From Terriglobales bacterium (lineage in GTDB: Bacteria > Acidobacteriota > Terriglobia > Terriglobales > Gp1-AA117), in NCBI GenBank assembly GCA_030150795.1, contig JASLFF010000468.1, positions 1 through 8,446 on the forward strand: DNA of 8,446 bases, written 5' to 3'. Below are positions 1 through 5,956 of the stretch, in pieces. Each line of letters begins with the position of its first letter. Position 1 is the stretch's first letter. The position numbers and the translations under genes are program-made. Below the pieces are notes generated by a model. The model made no database searches. It worked only from the letters and a program-made list of their open reading frames with translations, and was not told the origin of the DNA.

Positions 1-747
1 CTGAACTTCCTGCCTCCTCCGGAAGGGCTGGACGATCAGGATTTCTTCTTTGATCCCAGCAGCGGGCCAAATGCTCTGCCCGGTACGTACAAAGTCGCGG
101 TAACCGTAAATGGCAAAACTGAGACGCAGACCGTGGATGTCCAGACCGATCCGCGCTTTAAGTTTGACGCTGAAGGCATGCGCGCGCAGCTAAAACTGGG
201 ACTGGAACTGCGCGACGAAGTCTCCGCCTTGCATGAAGCCCTGAACCGGCTCAACGGGCTGCACAAGCAAATCACCAGCCTACAAGAGTTGCTGGCTTCT
301 GATGAAGGCCAGCAAGGCAGCGCGACCAATGTTACGTATAAACCGGTATTGGATGAGGCGCGGGCGCTGGACAAGAAAATTACGTCGATCCAGGAACCGC
401 TCTATAACAATGATGTTCAACCCGGCAGCCAGGACGATATCCACTATCTGCAACGCTTCCAAAACCGCCTGCAAGGGGTAATGCGCGGCGTGATGGGCGG
501 TCCGGGCGAAGCGCCGAGCCCGTTGCTGGTAGAGGAAGCGGCTGAGGTCCACAAAGAACTGGAAGCTCAGCTAGCGCAGGTGAACACGTTGCTGACCACT
601 GAAGTCGCAGCTTTCAATAAGAAAGCGGCGGAGCATGGTTCAAGCACGTTGTTCGCTGGCGGGCCAATCCAGATCAAGTCGGGAGCAGGCGCGGCCTCAA
701 GCGCCAGCACCGGCAATGATCAGGACCAGGACGACGATCAGGACTAG
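1..747 (+). CDS. C-terminal part of a large secreted BNR/VPS10-like protein (5' truncated)
   Basis: The reading frame is open from the first base to the TAG at 745-747, giving 248 visible residues; the true start lies outside the window. Residues 28-52 (PGTYKVAVTVNGKTETQ, then DVQTDPRF) form a short beta-sandwich-like segment of the type that follows the propeller in acidobacterial BNR/VPS10-like proteins. Residues about 57-100 and 170-210 are rich in Glu, Gln, Leu and Lys and look alpha-helical, possibly coiled coil. The last residues are very acidic (GNDQDQDDDQD). No catalytic motif is visible. The protein at the right edge of the window belongs to the same presumed family but is cut just before this part, so the two cannot be aligned here. 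The family call therefore rests on recognising the C-terminal pattern. A GTG at 133 could be read as a start, but the frame continues upstream in a coherent protein sequence, so it is internal. Function is unknown; an extracellular or cell-surface role is inferred. Confidence 0.72.
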   Translation: MNFLPPPEGLDDQDFFFDPSSGPNALPGTYKVAVTVNGKTETQTVDVQTDPRFKFDAEGMRAQLKLGLELRDEVSALHEALNRLNGLHKQITSLQELLASDEGQQGSATNVTYKPVLDEARALDKKITSIQEPLYNNDVQPGSQDDIHYLQRFQNRLQGVMRGVMGGPGEAPSPLLVEEAAEVHKELEAQLAQVNTLLTTEVAAFNKKAAEHGSSTLFAGGPIQIKSGAGAASSASTGNDQDQDDDQD

Positions 748-772
748 CTCAGATAGTAAGTTGAGATCAAAG

Positions 773-806
773 AGGCGCGACCGAATTGGTCGCGCCTTTA
801 TTCTTC
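773..806 (+). terminator. Rho-independent terminator between convergent genes
   Basis: A perfect 9-bp stem, GGCGCGACC (774-782) with GGTCGCGCC (788-796), has a 5-nt loop and is extended by an A-T pair at 773/797. It is followed by TTTATTCTT on the plus strand. It begins 26 bp after the stop of the left gene. On the minus strand the stem is followed by TCTTTGATC, so it may also terminate, less strongly, the HD-GYP gene arriving from the right. Confidence 0.85.
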
Positions 807-845
807 CGCCAAAGCCTGCCGCGCAAACGCTTAAATTCGTCGTGG

Positions 846-2813
846 TTACTTTGCTGAAGTGAGAACAGAAGGCGAGTTAGATCGAGTTTCTTCCGCTGGA
901 TTTCGGAGAGTATGGCCGCGATGCCGCCATTCGTTGGCGCGGAAGCTCCGTTGGGGCTGCTCGGCATGAAGCTTCTCACCCACTAGATCGCCAAGTTGAT
1001 GGGCGCTGGCCTGTAGAACATTAAGATTCTCAGCGGTAAACGCATCAGGCTGCAACGCATAGAGAGAAAGGACTCCAACGGTGCGGCCTGCATAAGACAA
1101 AGGAACCGCCAAGGCTGAGCAAAGCGCAAAGCTTCGTGATCCTTCAAGGCCTGGTTCAACCTTGGGATTGCCATTGATGATGTAATTTCCCGTTTCGGCC
1201 ACCCATCCGGCCAATCCCTCCCCGTTGCGAATGCGAAGAGAAGAGAGGTGACGAACATTTTCGCCCATAGCGAATCGCGGAACAAGAAAGTCGCCCTGCA
1301 CCGCAAAAACGGCCAATGCGTCAAAAGGTACGAGATGGCGAAGGCGAAGAACGGCGGAAGAAAGCGTCTCCTCGAGAGTAAGGGGCTGTTCGGTCCAGCT
1401 GAGTACGTCGATTAGATTCAGACCAGACTGCGCTTGGGATGAAGGTCCGGCGGCAGCGGCAAAGCCTGCATCGGGCGCCGCGCCGCGTTCAACCTTTACG
1501 TCGAGTGAAAGCTTAGGCCGTTCTTCAGTCTTTTGCGAGCGCGCCAAGTGCTCTAATTCTATGTATCGTGCCTGCAAAGCGGCTACCACGCGTGGATCGA
1601 ACGCCTTTCCGGACTCGCGGGCCACGTGTGCCATGGCTTCATTGAGCGGCAAAGCGCGGCGATACTGCCGATCAGAAGCAAGTGCGTCGAGACAATCAAC
1701 TGCGGAAAGGATGCGCGCGCCAATAGGAATTACGTCGCCGGAAATGCCGTCTGGATATCCGCTGCCATCCCACTTTTCATGATGAGCATGCACAATGGGC
1801 GCAACCGGATACGGGAACCTGACCTGTTCAACAATTTCCGCACCTACAATGGGATGAATTTTCATCTTCTCAAATTCTTCAGGCGTCAGTTTGCCGGGCT
1901 TGGAGATAATGGCCTCAGGAACAGCAAGCTTGCCGATATCGTGCAGCACAGAGGCAGCCTGCAAAGCCTGCAATTCAGAAGGCGACAATCCAAGATCTTT
2001 GCCAAGTTCCATGGCATATACACGAACGCGCTGGAGGTGGTCCCCGGTTGTGTGGTCTTTGGCTTCAATTGCCAGCGCCAAAGTTTCAATGGTGCGCATG
2101 TTGAGAGAAGCCAGATCTTCCAGGTGACGCTTTTCATCCTCCCAGCGGCCAAGATGCATGCAGTACGAGCGATAGATCACATAGACAGCCGGCAACACCA
2201 GAAATGACATCTCCCAGCCGGCGAGCCGATTTACGAACTGAATCAAACCTGCGATGGCGGCTCCAATCAGGTAATACGGAAAAGTCCAGGAATAACCTGT
2301 CTTCCACTCCCGGATGATGGAAGTGTTTTCAGCTAAAGCAACAACGGTAGCTACAGGAATGCTGTTCAGTAGGAAAAAGACAATGGTAGCAAGCAATAAC
2401 GGCAGCGGCACTTTGGAATGAAATACGTGCAGGAACAGGAGCACGTATGTCCAATAGGCGGCCGTAATGGCCAAAGATAATTGGGAAAGATTAAAAGCAA
2501 AATGGATAAAACTGGGATGCTTGGTCCGCCAGAAACATTGGACTACGGTACAGAGCACAACCAGAGACAAGGTCTCAGAAATCGTCATGTTACAGATGCC
2601 GACGAGAAAGAACACGAAGCCGACCGAAACTGTCCCTTCAGATCCTGGCAAGACAGTCTTGAGAGCAGAAGCTATGACGGTTAGCAACAAGTACGACGCG
2701 AACAGCAAGCTATGGCTGGTACGCCACGGAAGAATGCCGCTAACCAGGCAGAATACTCCGGCGGCACAAACCAAGAATACAAATGGCCGCACACGAGTTG
2801 GGATTCCCGTCAT
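846..2813 (-). CDS. Membrane HD-GYP cyclic-di-GMP phosphodiesterase with C-terminal GAF domain
   Basis: This 655-residue protein has about seven or eight hydrophobic segments in residues 10-216, forming an N-terminal membrane sensor region that I cannot assign to a named family. A short basic/acidic linker (222-240) leads to an HD-GYP domain at about 240-420. The signature residues are present: E250 and H259 in AIEAKDHTTGDH, HD at 291-292 followed by IGK, H320, HHE at 344-346 with DGSGYPDG (349-356), and D373 in VDCLDALASDRQYR. HD-GYP proteins hydrolyse cyclic di-GMP to pGpG or GMP, and no active-site loss is apparent. An Ala/Pro/Ser-rich linker (about 425-465) is followed by a GAF domain at about 475-615 (GEGLAGWVAE, then SALAVPLSYAGRTVGVLSLY). 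The C-terminal 35 residues look disordered. The start at 2813 is supported by GAGGGGAGAA just upstream of the ATG. The gene converges on its left neighbour and diverges from the subtilase. The ligand of either sensory domain cannot be told from sequence. Confidence 0.93.
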   Translation of the reverse strand: MTGIPTRVRPFVFLVCAAGVFCLVSGILPWRTSHSLLFASYLLLTVIASALKTVLPGSEGTVSVGFVFFLVGICNMTISETLSLVVLCTVVQCFWRTKHPSFIHFAFNLSQLSLAITAAYWTYVLLFLHVFHSKVPLPLLLATIVFFLLNSIPVATVVALAENTSIIREWKTGYSWTFPYYLIGAAIAGLIQFVNRLAGWEMSFLVLPAVYVIYRSYCMHLGRWEDEKRHLEDLASLNMRTIETLALAIEAKDHTTGDHLQRVRVYAMELGKDLGLSPSELQALQAASVLHDIGKLAVPEAIISKPGKLTPEEFEKMKIHPIVGAEIVEQVRFPYPVAPIVHAHHEKWDGSGYPDGISGDVIPIGARILSAVDCLDALASDRQYRRALPLNEAMAHVARESGKAFDPRVVAALQARYIELEHLARSQKTEERPKLSLDVKVERGAAPDAGFAAAAGPSSQAQSGLNLIDVLSWTEQPLTLEETLSSAVLRLRHLVPFDALAVFAVQGDFLVPRFAMGENVRHLSSLRIRNGEGLAGWVAETGNYIINGNPKVEPGLEGSRSFALCSALAVPLSYAGRTVGVLSLYALQPDAFTAENLNVLQASAHQLGDLVGEKLHAEQPQRSFRANEWRHRGHTLRNPAEETRSNSPSVLTSAK

Positions 2814-2963
2814 TTCTCCCCTCGTTCCTGCAGCGCCTGGGTTTTCGCCGCAATAAGTCCTGTCAAAAATCCAAATAAAAATGTTTTGCCCGTAGTTTTA
2901 AGTAAAAAGGGTAATCAGGAAAGAGAACTTTAGTAACCAGGGTACGAATACAGGCCGAACGGA

Positions 2964-2991
2964 TGTGACGTGGATGTCACAAGACTGTGAC
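2964..2991. promoter_or_regulatory. Cluster of three TGTGAC half-sites (possible CRP/FNR-family operator)
   Basis: TGTGAC (2964-2969), its exact complement GTCACA (2976-2981) and TGTGAC again (2986-2991) form two overlapping perfect inverted repeats with 6-bp and 4-bp spacers. The TGTGA/TCACA core resembles CRP-family half-sites, although the classical CRP spacing is six bases between TGTGA and TCACA, whereas here it is eight. The cluster lies about 160 bp from both divergent start codons, so it could serve either gene. The identity of the binding protein is inference. Confidence 0.45.
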
Positions 2992-3011
2992 AGAAGCGCA
3001 AACTGCAGGAA

Positions 3012-3020
3012 TGTTACAAT
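3012..3020 (+). promoter_or_regulatory. Possible extended -10 promoter for the subtilase gene
   Basis: TGTTACAAT fits an extended -10 element (TGn followed by TACAAT at 3015-3020). No good -35 is seen at the usual spacing. The inverted repeat at 2976-2991 would be centred near -43 relative to a start at about 3027, close to where activators of the CRP family bind when they replace a -35. This would leave a 5' leader of about 110 nt. It rests on motif spacing alone. Confidence 0.3.
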
Positions 3021-3097
3021 TTAGATCACCTGCCGTAAGTCTATGTTGCACAATGTGTTACGAAAGTAATGCCAATGGCCAGCAGCTTGCAATTAGG

Positions 3098-3141
3098 CAT
3101 GGGGTCAGACAAAAATCCAGTTTTTTAGGGCAGATCCCATG
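3098..3141 (+). repeat. Inverted repeat covering the subtilase start codon
   Basis: CATGGGGTC (3098-3106) can pair with GATCCCATG (3133-3141) over nine positions, with a single G-U pair in RNA. The right arm includes the ATG start codon at 3139-3141. Inside it, AAAAA (3111-3115) can pair with TTTTT (3121-3125) around a TCCAG loop. The AGGG Shine-Dalgarno (3127-3130) would fall in the internal loop. In mRNA this would bury the start codon and could restrain translation. An alternative is a remnant of a small palindromic mobile repeat. Confidence 0.45.
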
Positions 3142-4911
3142 AGACGGAATTGCATTCTTCTTTTGCTGGTTCTAGGGGCGCCGCTAACTTTGTTGGCGGA
3201 CAATAGCAAGATATCGCCTGACCTGCAAAACTCAACTTATACAGGCCAGACTCAAATCGTGGTCCAGTACGCGCCAGGCACACAGGTCAACTGCACCGGA
3301 ATATTGGGACTTGTCGATTGTCTAGTGAATGACGTGGTGAAGCTGGGCGGCGCGATTCTGGGACAGCTTCCGTTGGTAAATGGGGTAGTGGCAGTACTTG
3401 ACCATAACGGCATTGTCTCGCTTTCCAACCAGTCGAACGTGGTTTATATCAGCAAGGACCGGCCGCTTGCACCGTTTTTTGATAACGCTGCGCCGGCAGT
3501 GAACGCATCTGCGGCGTGGCAATCGAACTATACAGGATCGGGAATCGGCGTAGCGCTGATCGATAGCGGAGTGAATTCTCATCCTGACCTGATGACGACA
3601 GGGCTTCTGCCACTTTCGCGCGTCGTCTACAACCAGAGCTTTGTTCCCGGAGATTCGAACTCAGCCGACGCATACGGCCACGGCACGCATATTGCCGGAT
3701 TAATCGCAGGAAGCGGAGCCAGTTCAACAGGGCCAATCTTTTCACAGACCTTTAAGGGGATTGCGCCGGGAGCGCACATTGTGAATCTTCGTGTGCTGGA
3801 TGCGAATGGCAGCGCAACAGACAGCACTGTTATCGCCGCCATTAACCAGGCGATTGCATTGAAATCAAAATACAACATTCGTGTAATGAATCTTTCGCTG
3901 GGACGCGCGGTTTACGAAAGTTATAAGCTCGATCCACTGTGCATAGCAGTGGAAAAGGCGTGGCAGAGCGGAATCGTGGTGGTTGTAGCAGCCGGAAACA
4001 ATGGCCGTTATCTGCCGACCAGCGGATATGCCACCGTGAACTCGCCGGGAAACGATCCTTATGTGCTCACAGTTGGCTCCATGAAGCCGATGGGCACGCC
4101 GCAACGCGGTGATGACTTGATAGCCAGCTACAGCTCTAAGGGCCCAACTGTGATCGACCATGTGGTGAAGCCTGATGTTGTGGCGCCAGGCAATTTGCTA
4201 GTCTCAACCGAAACCAGCAACACCACGCTGTACAACACGGAGACGAGCAATCAAATCCCCTATAGCTCATACATCTACGGCGGATCTTCGAGTCCATCAA
4301 AAAATTATTTTGAGCTGAGCGGAACCAGCATGGCTACGGGCGTGGTGAGCGGAATGGTGGCAGACCTCCTGCAGGCGCATTCAACGTTGACGCCGGATCA
4401 GGTAAAAGCCAGACTGATGAAGACGGCCTCAAAGACGTTCCCCCCAACCAGCAGCGTATACGATCCCGCGACAGGCATTACTTATACTTCACAATATGAC
4501 ATCTTCACCGTTGGCGCAGGTTATGTAGATCTGGCTGCCGCGCTTGTCGACACTGAGCTGCCGACTCAACGCGCGATGTCGCCGACAGCCGTATATAACT
4601 CGAGCACCGGCACAGTAACTCTTACTTCCGATTCCTCGGCGGTCTGGGGAACATCACAGGCCTGGTCAGGACCCGCAGTGTGGGGAAGCTCACAATTTGT
4701 CGGGGGCAGCGCGATCATGTGGGGAACTAGTACCACTTCCGGCTCAGCCATCATGTGGGGGACTTCCGATCTTTGGGGAAGCGCGATTATGTGGGGAACC
4801 GGAACGTCCTCCGGATTCTCTACTATCTGGAGCAATGCCATTATGTGGGGCACCAGCGGCCAGTGGGCCAATGCCATTATGTGGGGCACCAGCGCAGATA
4901 AAGGAGAGTAA
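3139..4911 (+). CDS. Secreted subtilisin-like serine protease (peptidase family S8) with Trp-repeat tail
   Basis: This 590-residue protein begins with a signal peptide (MRRN, then a hydrophobic core, probable cleavage near residue 20 after LLA). Residues about 37-110 resemble an I9-type propeptide/inhibitor domain (QIVVQYAPG, then GVVAVLDHNGIVSLSNQ). The catalytic domain spans about 120-470. The triad is intact: D142 in ALIDSGVNSHPDL, H181 in YGHGTHIAG and S397 in SGTSMATG. The oxyanion-hole Asn is N287 in AAGNNG. The protein should act as an endopeptidase outside the cytoplasm. Residues 501-590 form a repetitive tail (AVWGTS, then SAIMWGTS units), which is described separately and carries no LPXTG-like or other recognised sorting signal. 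The start at 3139 is chosen because the signal peptide follows at once and a weak AGGG lies eight bases upstream. The gene has its own terminator and no same-strand neighbour upstream in the window, so it is probably monocistronic. The substrate is unknown. Confidence 0.93.
   Translation: MRRNCILLLLVLGAPLTLLADNSKISPDLQNSTYTGQTQIVVQYAPGTQVNCTGILGLVDCLVNDVVKLGGAILGQLPLVNGVVAVLDHNGIVSLSNQSNVVYISKDRPLAPFFDNAAPAVNASAAWQSNYTGSGIGVALIDSGVNSHPDLMTTGLLPLSRVVYNQSFVPGDSNSADAYGHGTHIAGLIAGSGASSTGPIFSQTFKGIAPGAHIVNLRVLDANGSATDSTVIAAINQAIALKSKYNIRVMNLSLGRAVYESYKLDPLCIAVEKAWQSGIVVVVAAGNNGRYLPTSGYATVNSPGNDPYVLTVGSMKPMGTPQRGDDLIASYSSKGPTVIDHVVKPDVVAPGNLLVSTETSNTTLYNTETSNQIPYSSYIYGGSSSPSKNYFELSGTSMATGVVSGMVADLLQAHSTLTPDQVKARLMKTASKTFPPTSSVYDPATGITYTSQYDIFTVGAGYVDLAAALVDTELPTQRAMSPTAVYNSSTGTVTLTSDSSAVWGTSQAWSGPAVWGSSQFVGGSAIMWGTSTTSGSAIMWGTSDLWGSAIMWGTGTSSGFSTIWSNAIMWGTSGQWANAIMWGTSADKGE
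4639..4893 (+). repeat. Tandem AIMWGTS / 12-residue repeat tail of the subtilase
   Basis: Seven copies of a motif close to [SN]A(I)(M/V)WG[TS]S occur at residues 501-585. From residue 524 the unit is 12 residues (36 nt): 524-535, 536-547, 548-559, then a half unit 560-565, then 566-577 and 578 onward. Tryptophans fall on a six-residue grid: 503, 509, 515, then (after a one-residue shift) 528, 540, 546, 552, 564, 570, 576 and 582. The last two full units share an exact 26-nt stretch (4833-4858 and 4869-4894), which points to recent duplication or correction. A short-turn beta-solenoid or beta-roll is a reasonable structural guess. Confidence 0.85.
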
Positions 4912-4936
4912 GAGCAGTTAAAATCCGAGTTCGGTT

Positions 4937-4972
4937 AAGGCGTGGCCCATGAGGTCACGCCTTTTTCTTTAT
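4937..4972 (+). terminator. Rho-independent terminator of the subtilase gene
   Basis: AAGGCGTGGCC (4937-4947) pairs with GGTCACGCCTT (4953-4963) over 11 positions with one G-U pair and a 5-nt loop. A T-rich run (TTTCTTTAT) follows. It lies 25 bp after the subtilase stop codon and separates this gene from the downstream pair. Confidence 0.88.
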
Positions 4973-5131
4973 AGCGTGCCGCCTAGCGGGCGCAAAGATT
5001 TCTGTACAATTGGGTGAATTTTAATCCAGCATGAAATCACCGGCTAACAAAGGCATTGCAAATACGTCTAAAAGAATTTCATCAACCCTGGAATCCAGCG
5101 CCAAGTCAGGCCCTAAACCCTGCAGAATCTG

Positions 5132-5137
5132 AAGGAG
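5132..5137 (+). promoter_or_regulatory. Ribosome binding site fixing a GTG start
   Basis: AAGGAG lies seven bases before the GTG at 5145-5147. It supports this non-ATG codon as the start, and a signal peptide follows directly. Confidence 0.85.
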
Positions 5138-5144
5138 CAACCAA

Positions 5145-5909
5145 GTGACGGCAATACGCAGCATTCTGGCAAGTCTCGTTTTTTTCATCGCGTTAAACAG
5201 CTTCGCCCAGACCGCCGATGAACTGGTGGCGAAAAATCTGCAAGCAAAAGGCGGAGTGGAGAAGATCAAGGCCATCAAATCAGTCCGCATGAGCGGAAAC
5301 TTTGATGCCGGAGGATTTAAGGCCACGGTGGGTCAGCTAAGCAAACGCCCGGACATGATTAAAGAAAGTTTTTCACTGCAGGGAATGACGCAGGTGCAGG
5401 CCTATGACGGATCCAATGGGTGGCAGATCTCGCCGTTTGGCGGTCGAAAAGATCCGGAGATGCTGGGTGAGGACGATGTTCGCGGGCTGGCCGAAGACGC
5501 CGATATTGACGGCCCCCTGGTAGACGCGCAGGCCAAGGGCAACAAGATCGAGTACCTGGGCCACGATCAAGTGGATGGTGACGACGCTTACAAGCTGAAG
5601 GTCACGCTGAAAAACGGCGACATCTTTTACTACTATCTTGACCCGGACACATACATTGAGATCCAGATTGAAAGGCAGCAGTTCATTCGCGGCTCGGTGC
5701 GTGAGAGCGTGACCATGCTGGGATCTTACAAGCCGGTAAATGGCGTTATGTATCCCTTTTTCATTGAGAGCGGGCCCAAGAACAATCCCGACCAGCGAGG
5801 CAAAATTACGGTGACCAAAATGGAGGCAAACGTCCCCATTGAGGACAGCGATTTCAAAATGCCTGCAACTCCAACCGCGCCGCCCGCAGCCAAGCCGGTC
5901 TCGAAATAA
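5145..5909 (+). CDS. Secreted LolA-like ('outer membrane lipoprotein-sorting' type) protein
   Basis: This 254-residue protein starts at GTG with a strong Shine-Dalgarno. A signal peptide occupies residues 1-21, with probable cleavage after SFA and a mature N-terminus of QTADELVAKNLQAKGG. The mature part has alternating strand-like segments: SVRMSGNF, GFKATVGQLSKRPD, QVQAYDGSNGWQISPF, YKLKVTLKNGDIFYYYLDPDT, and GVMYPFFIESG. This order, with 'YDG..GW' and 'YYLDPDTY', is typical of the LolA/LolB-like half-barrel fold found in many secreted proteins annotated as outer membrane lipoprotein-sorting protein. I base this on pattern recognition, not an alignment. No lipobox Cys is present, so it is probably periplasmic rather than a lipoprotein. 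The C-terminus is Pro/Ala-rich (about 240-254) and probably flexible. The gene lies 47 bp upstream of the BNR gene on the same strand, suggesting co-expression. True lipoprotein-carrier function is not established; the fold is also used by proteins of unknown role. Confidence 0.72.
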   Translation: MTAIRSILASLVFFIALNSFAQTADELVAKNLQAKGGVEKIKAIKSVRMSGNFDAGGFKATVGQLSKRPDMIKESFSLQGMTQVQAYDGSNGWQISPFGGRKDPEMLGEDDVRGLAEDADIDGPLVDAQAKGNKIEYLGHDQVDGDDAYKLKVTLKNGDIFYYYLDPDTYIEIQIERQQFIRGSVRESVTMLGSYKPVNGVMYPFFIESGPKNNPDQRGKITVTKMEANVPIEDSDFKMPATPTAPPAAKPVSK

Positions 5910-5942
5910 TGAGCACTTACAACCATCCTGCCGGATTTTTTG

Positions 5943-5949
5943 AGAGGAA
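5943..5949 (+). promoter_or_regulatory. Ribosome binding site choosing the BNR gene start
   Basis: AGAGGAA lies seven bases before the ATG at 5957 and ten before a second ATG at 5960. It favours 5957 over the in-frame ATG at 5909, which overlaps the upstream stop codon (TAATG) but has no Shine-Dalgarno. Confidence 0.7.
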
Positions 5950-5956
5950 CTTCATA

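Larger units (their letters stand above)
2814..3138. other. Divergent intergenic region between HD-GYP and subtilase genes
   Basis: These 325 bp separate two divergent start codons and contain no convincing gene. The part near the HD-GYP gene (2860-2940) is A/T-rich. The centre holds a cluster of TGTGAC half-sites and a possible extended -10 element, listed separately. The last 40 bp hold an inverted repeat running into the subtilase start codon. The Shine-Dalgarno sequence for the subtilase is only AGGG at 3127-3130, eight bases before the ATG. No convincing promoter for the minus-strand gene was found. Confidence 0.7.

Noticed and set aside
133..747. Treating GTG 133 as the start of a separate 204-residue gene.
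   Set aside because: The same frame is open to the window edge and reads as a coherent domain (PGTYKVAVTVNGK) across position 133, so the gene is 5' truncated.
1626..2207. 193-codon plus-strand ORF opposite the HD-GYP gene.
   Set aside because: The minus strand encodes an intact, motif-complete HD-GYP domain here; the opposing frame has no recognisable domain.
2838..2866. TTGACA on the minus strand (2866-2861) as a -35 for the HD-GYP gene.
   Set aside because: At the right spacing (17 bp) the hexamer is AACCCA, which is not a plausible -10.
3099..3128. Nine-codon upstream ORF (ATG 3099, TAG 3126-3128) before the subtilase.
   Set aside because: It has no ribosome site and lies inside the inverted repeat; its ATG arises from the palindrome.
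4566..4889. Minus-strand ORF rich in PHIMAL repeats opposite the subtilase tail.
   Set aside because: It is the complement of the AIMWGT repeat; the periodicity is inherited from the real gene and there is no ribosome site.
4708..4893. Regular 36-nt spacing considered as a CRISPR-like array.
   Set aside because: The units are in-frame coding repeats with degenerate third positions and contain no unique spacers.
5005..5010. TACAAT as a -10 box for the LolA-like gene.
   Set aside because: There is no -35 at suitable spacing (CCTAGC at 4982-4987) and no TGn extension, so it cannot be separated from chance.
5031..5132. 33-codon ORF (ATG at 5031, TGA at 5130-5132) just before the LolA-like gene, considered as a leader peptide.
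   Set aside because: It has no Shine-Dalgarno, the composition is unremarkable, and its end merely coincides with the ribosome site of the next gene.
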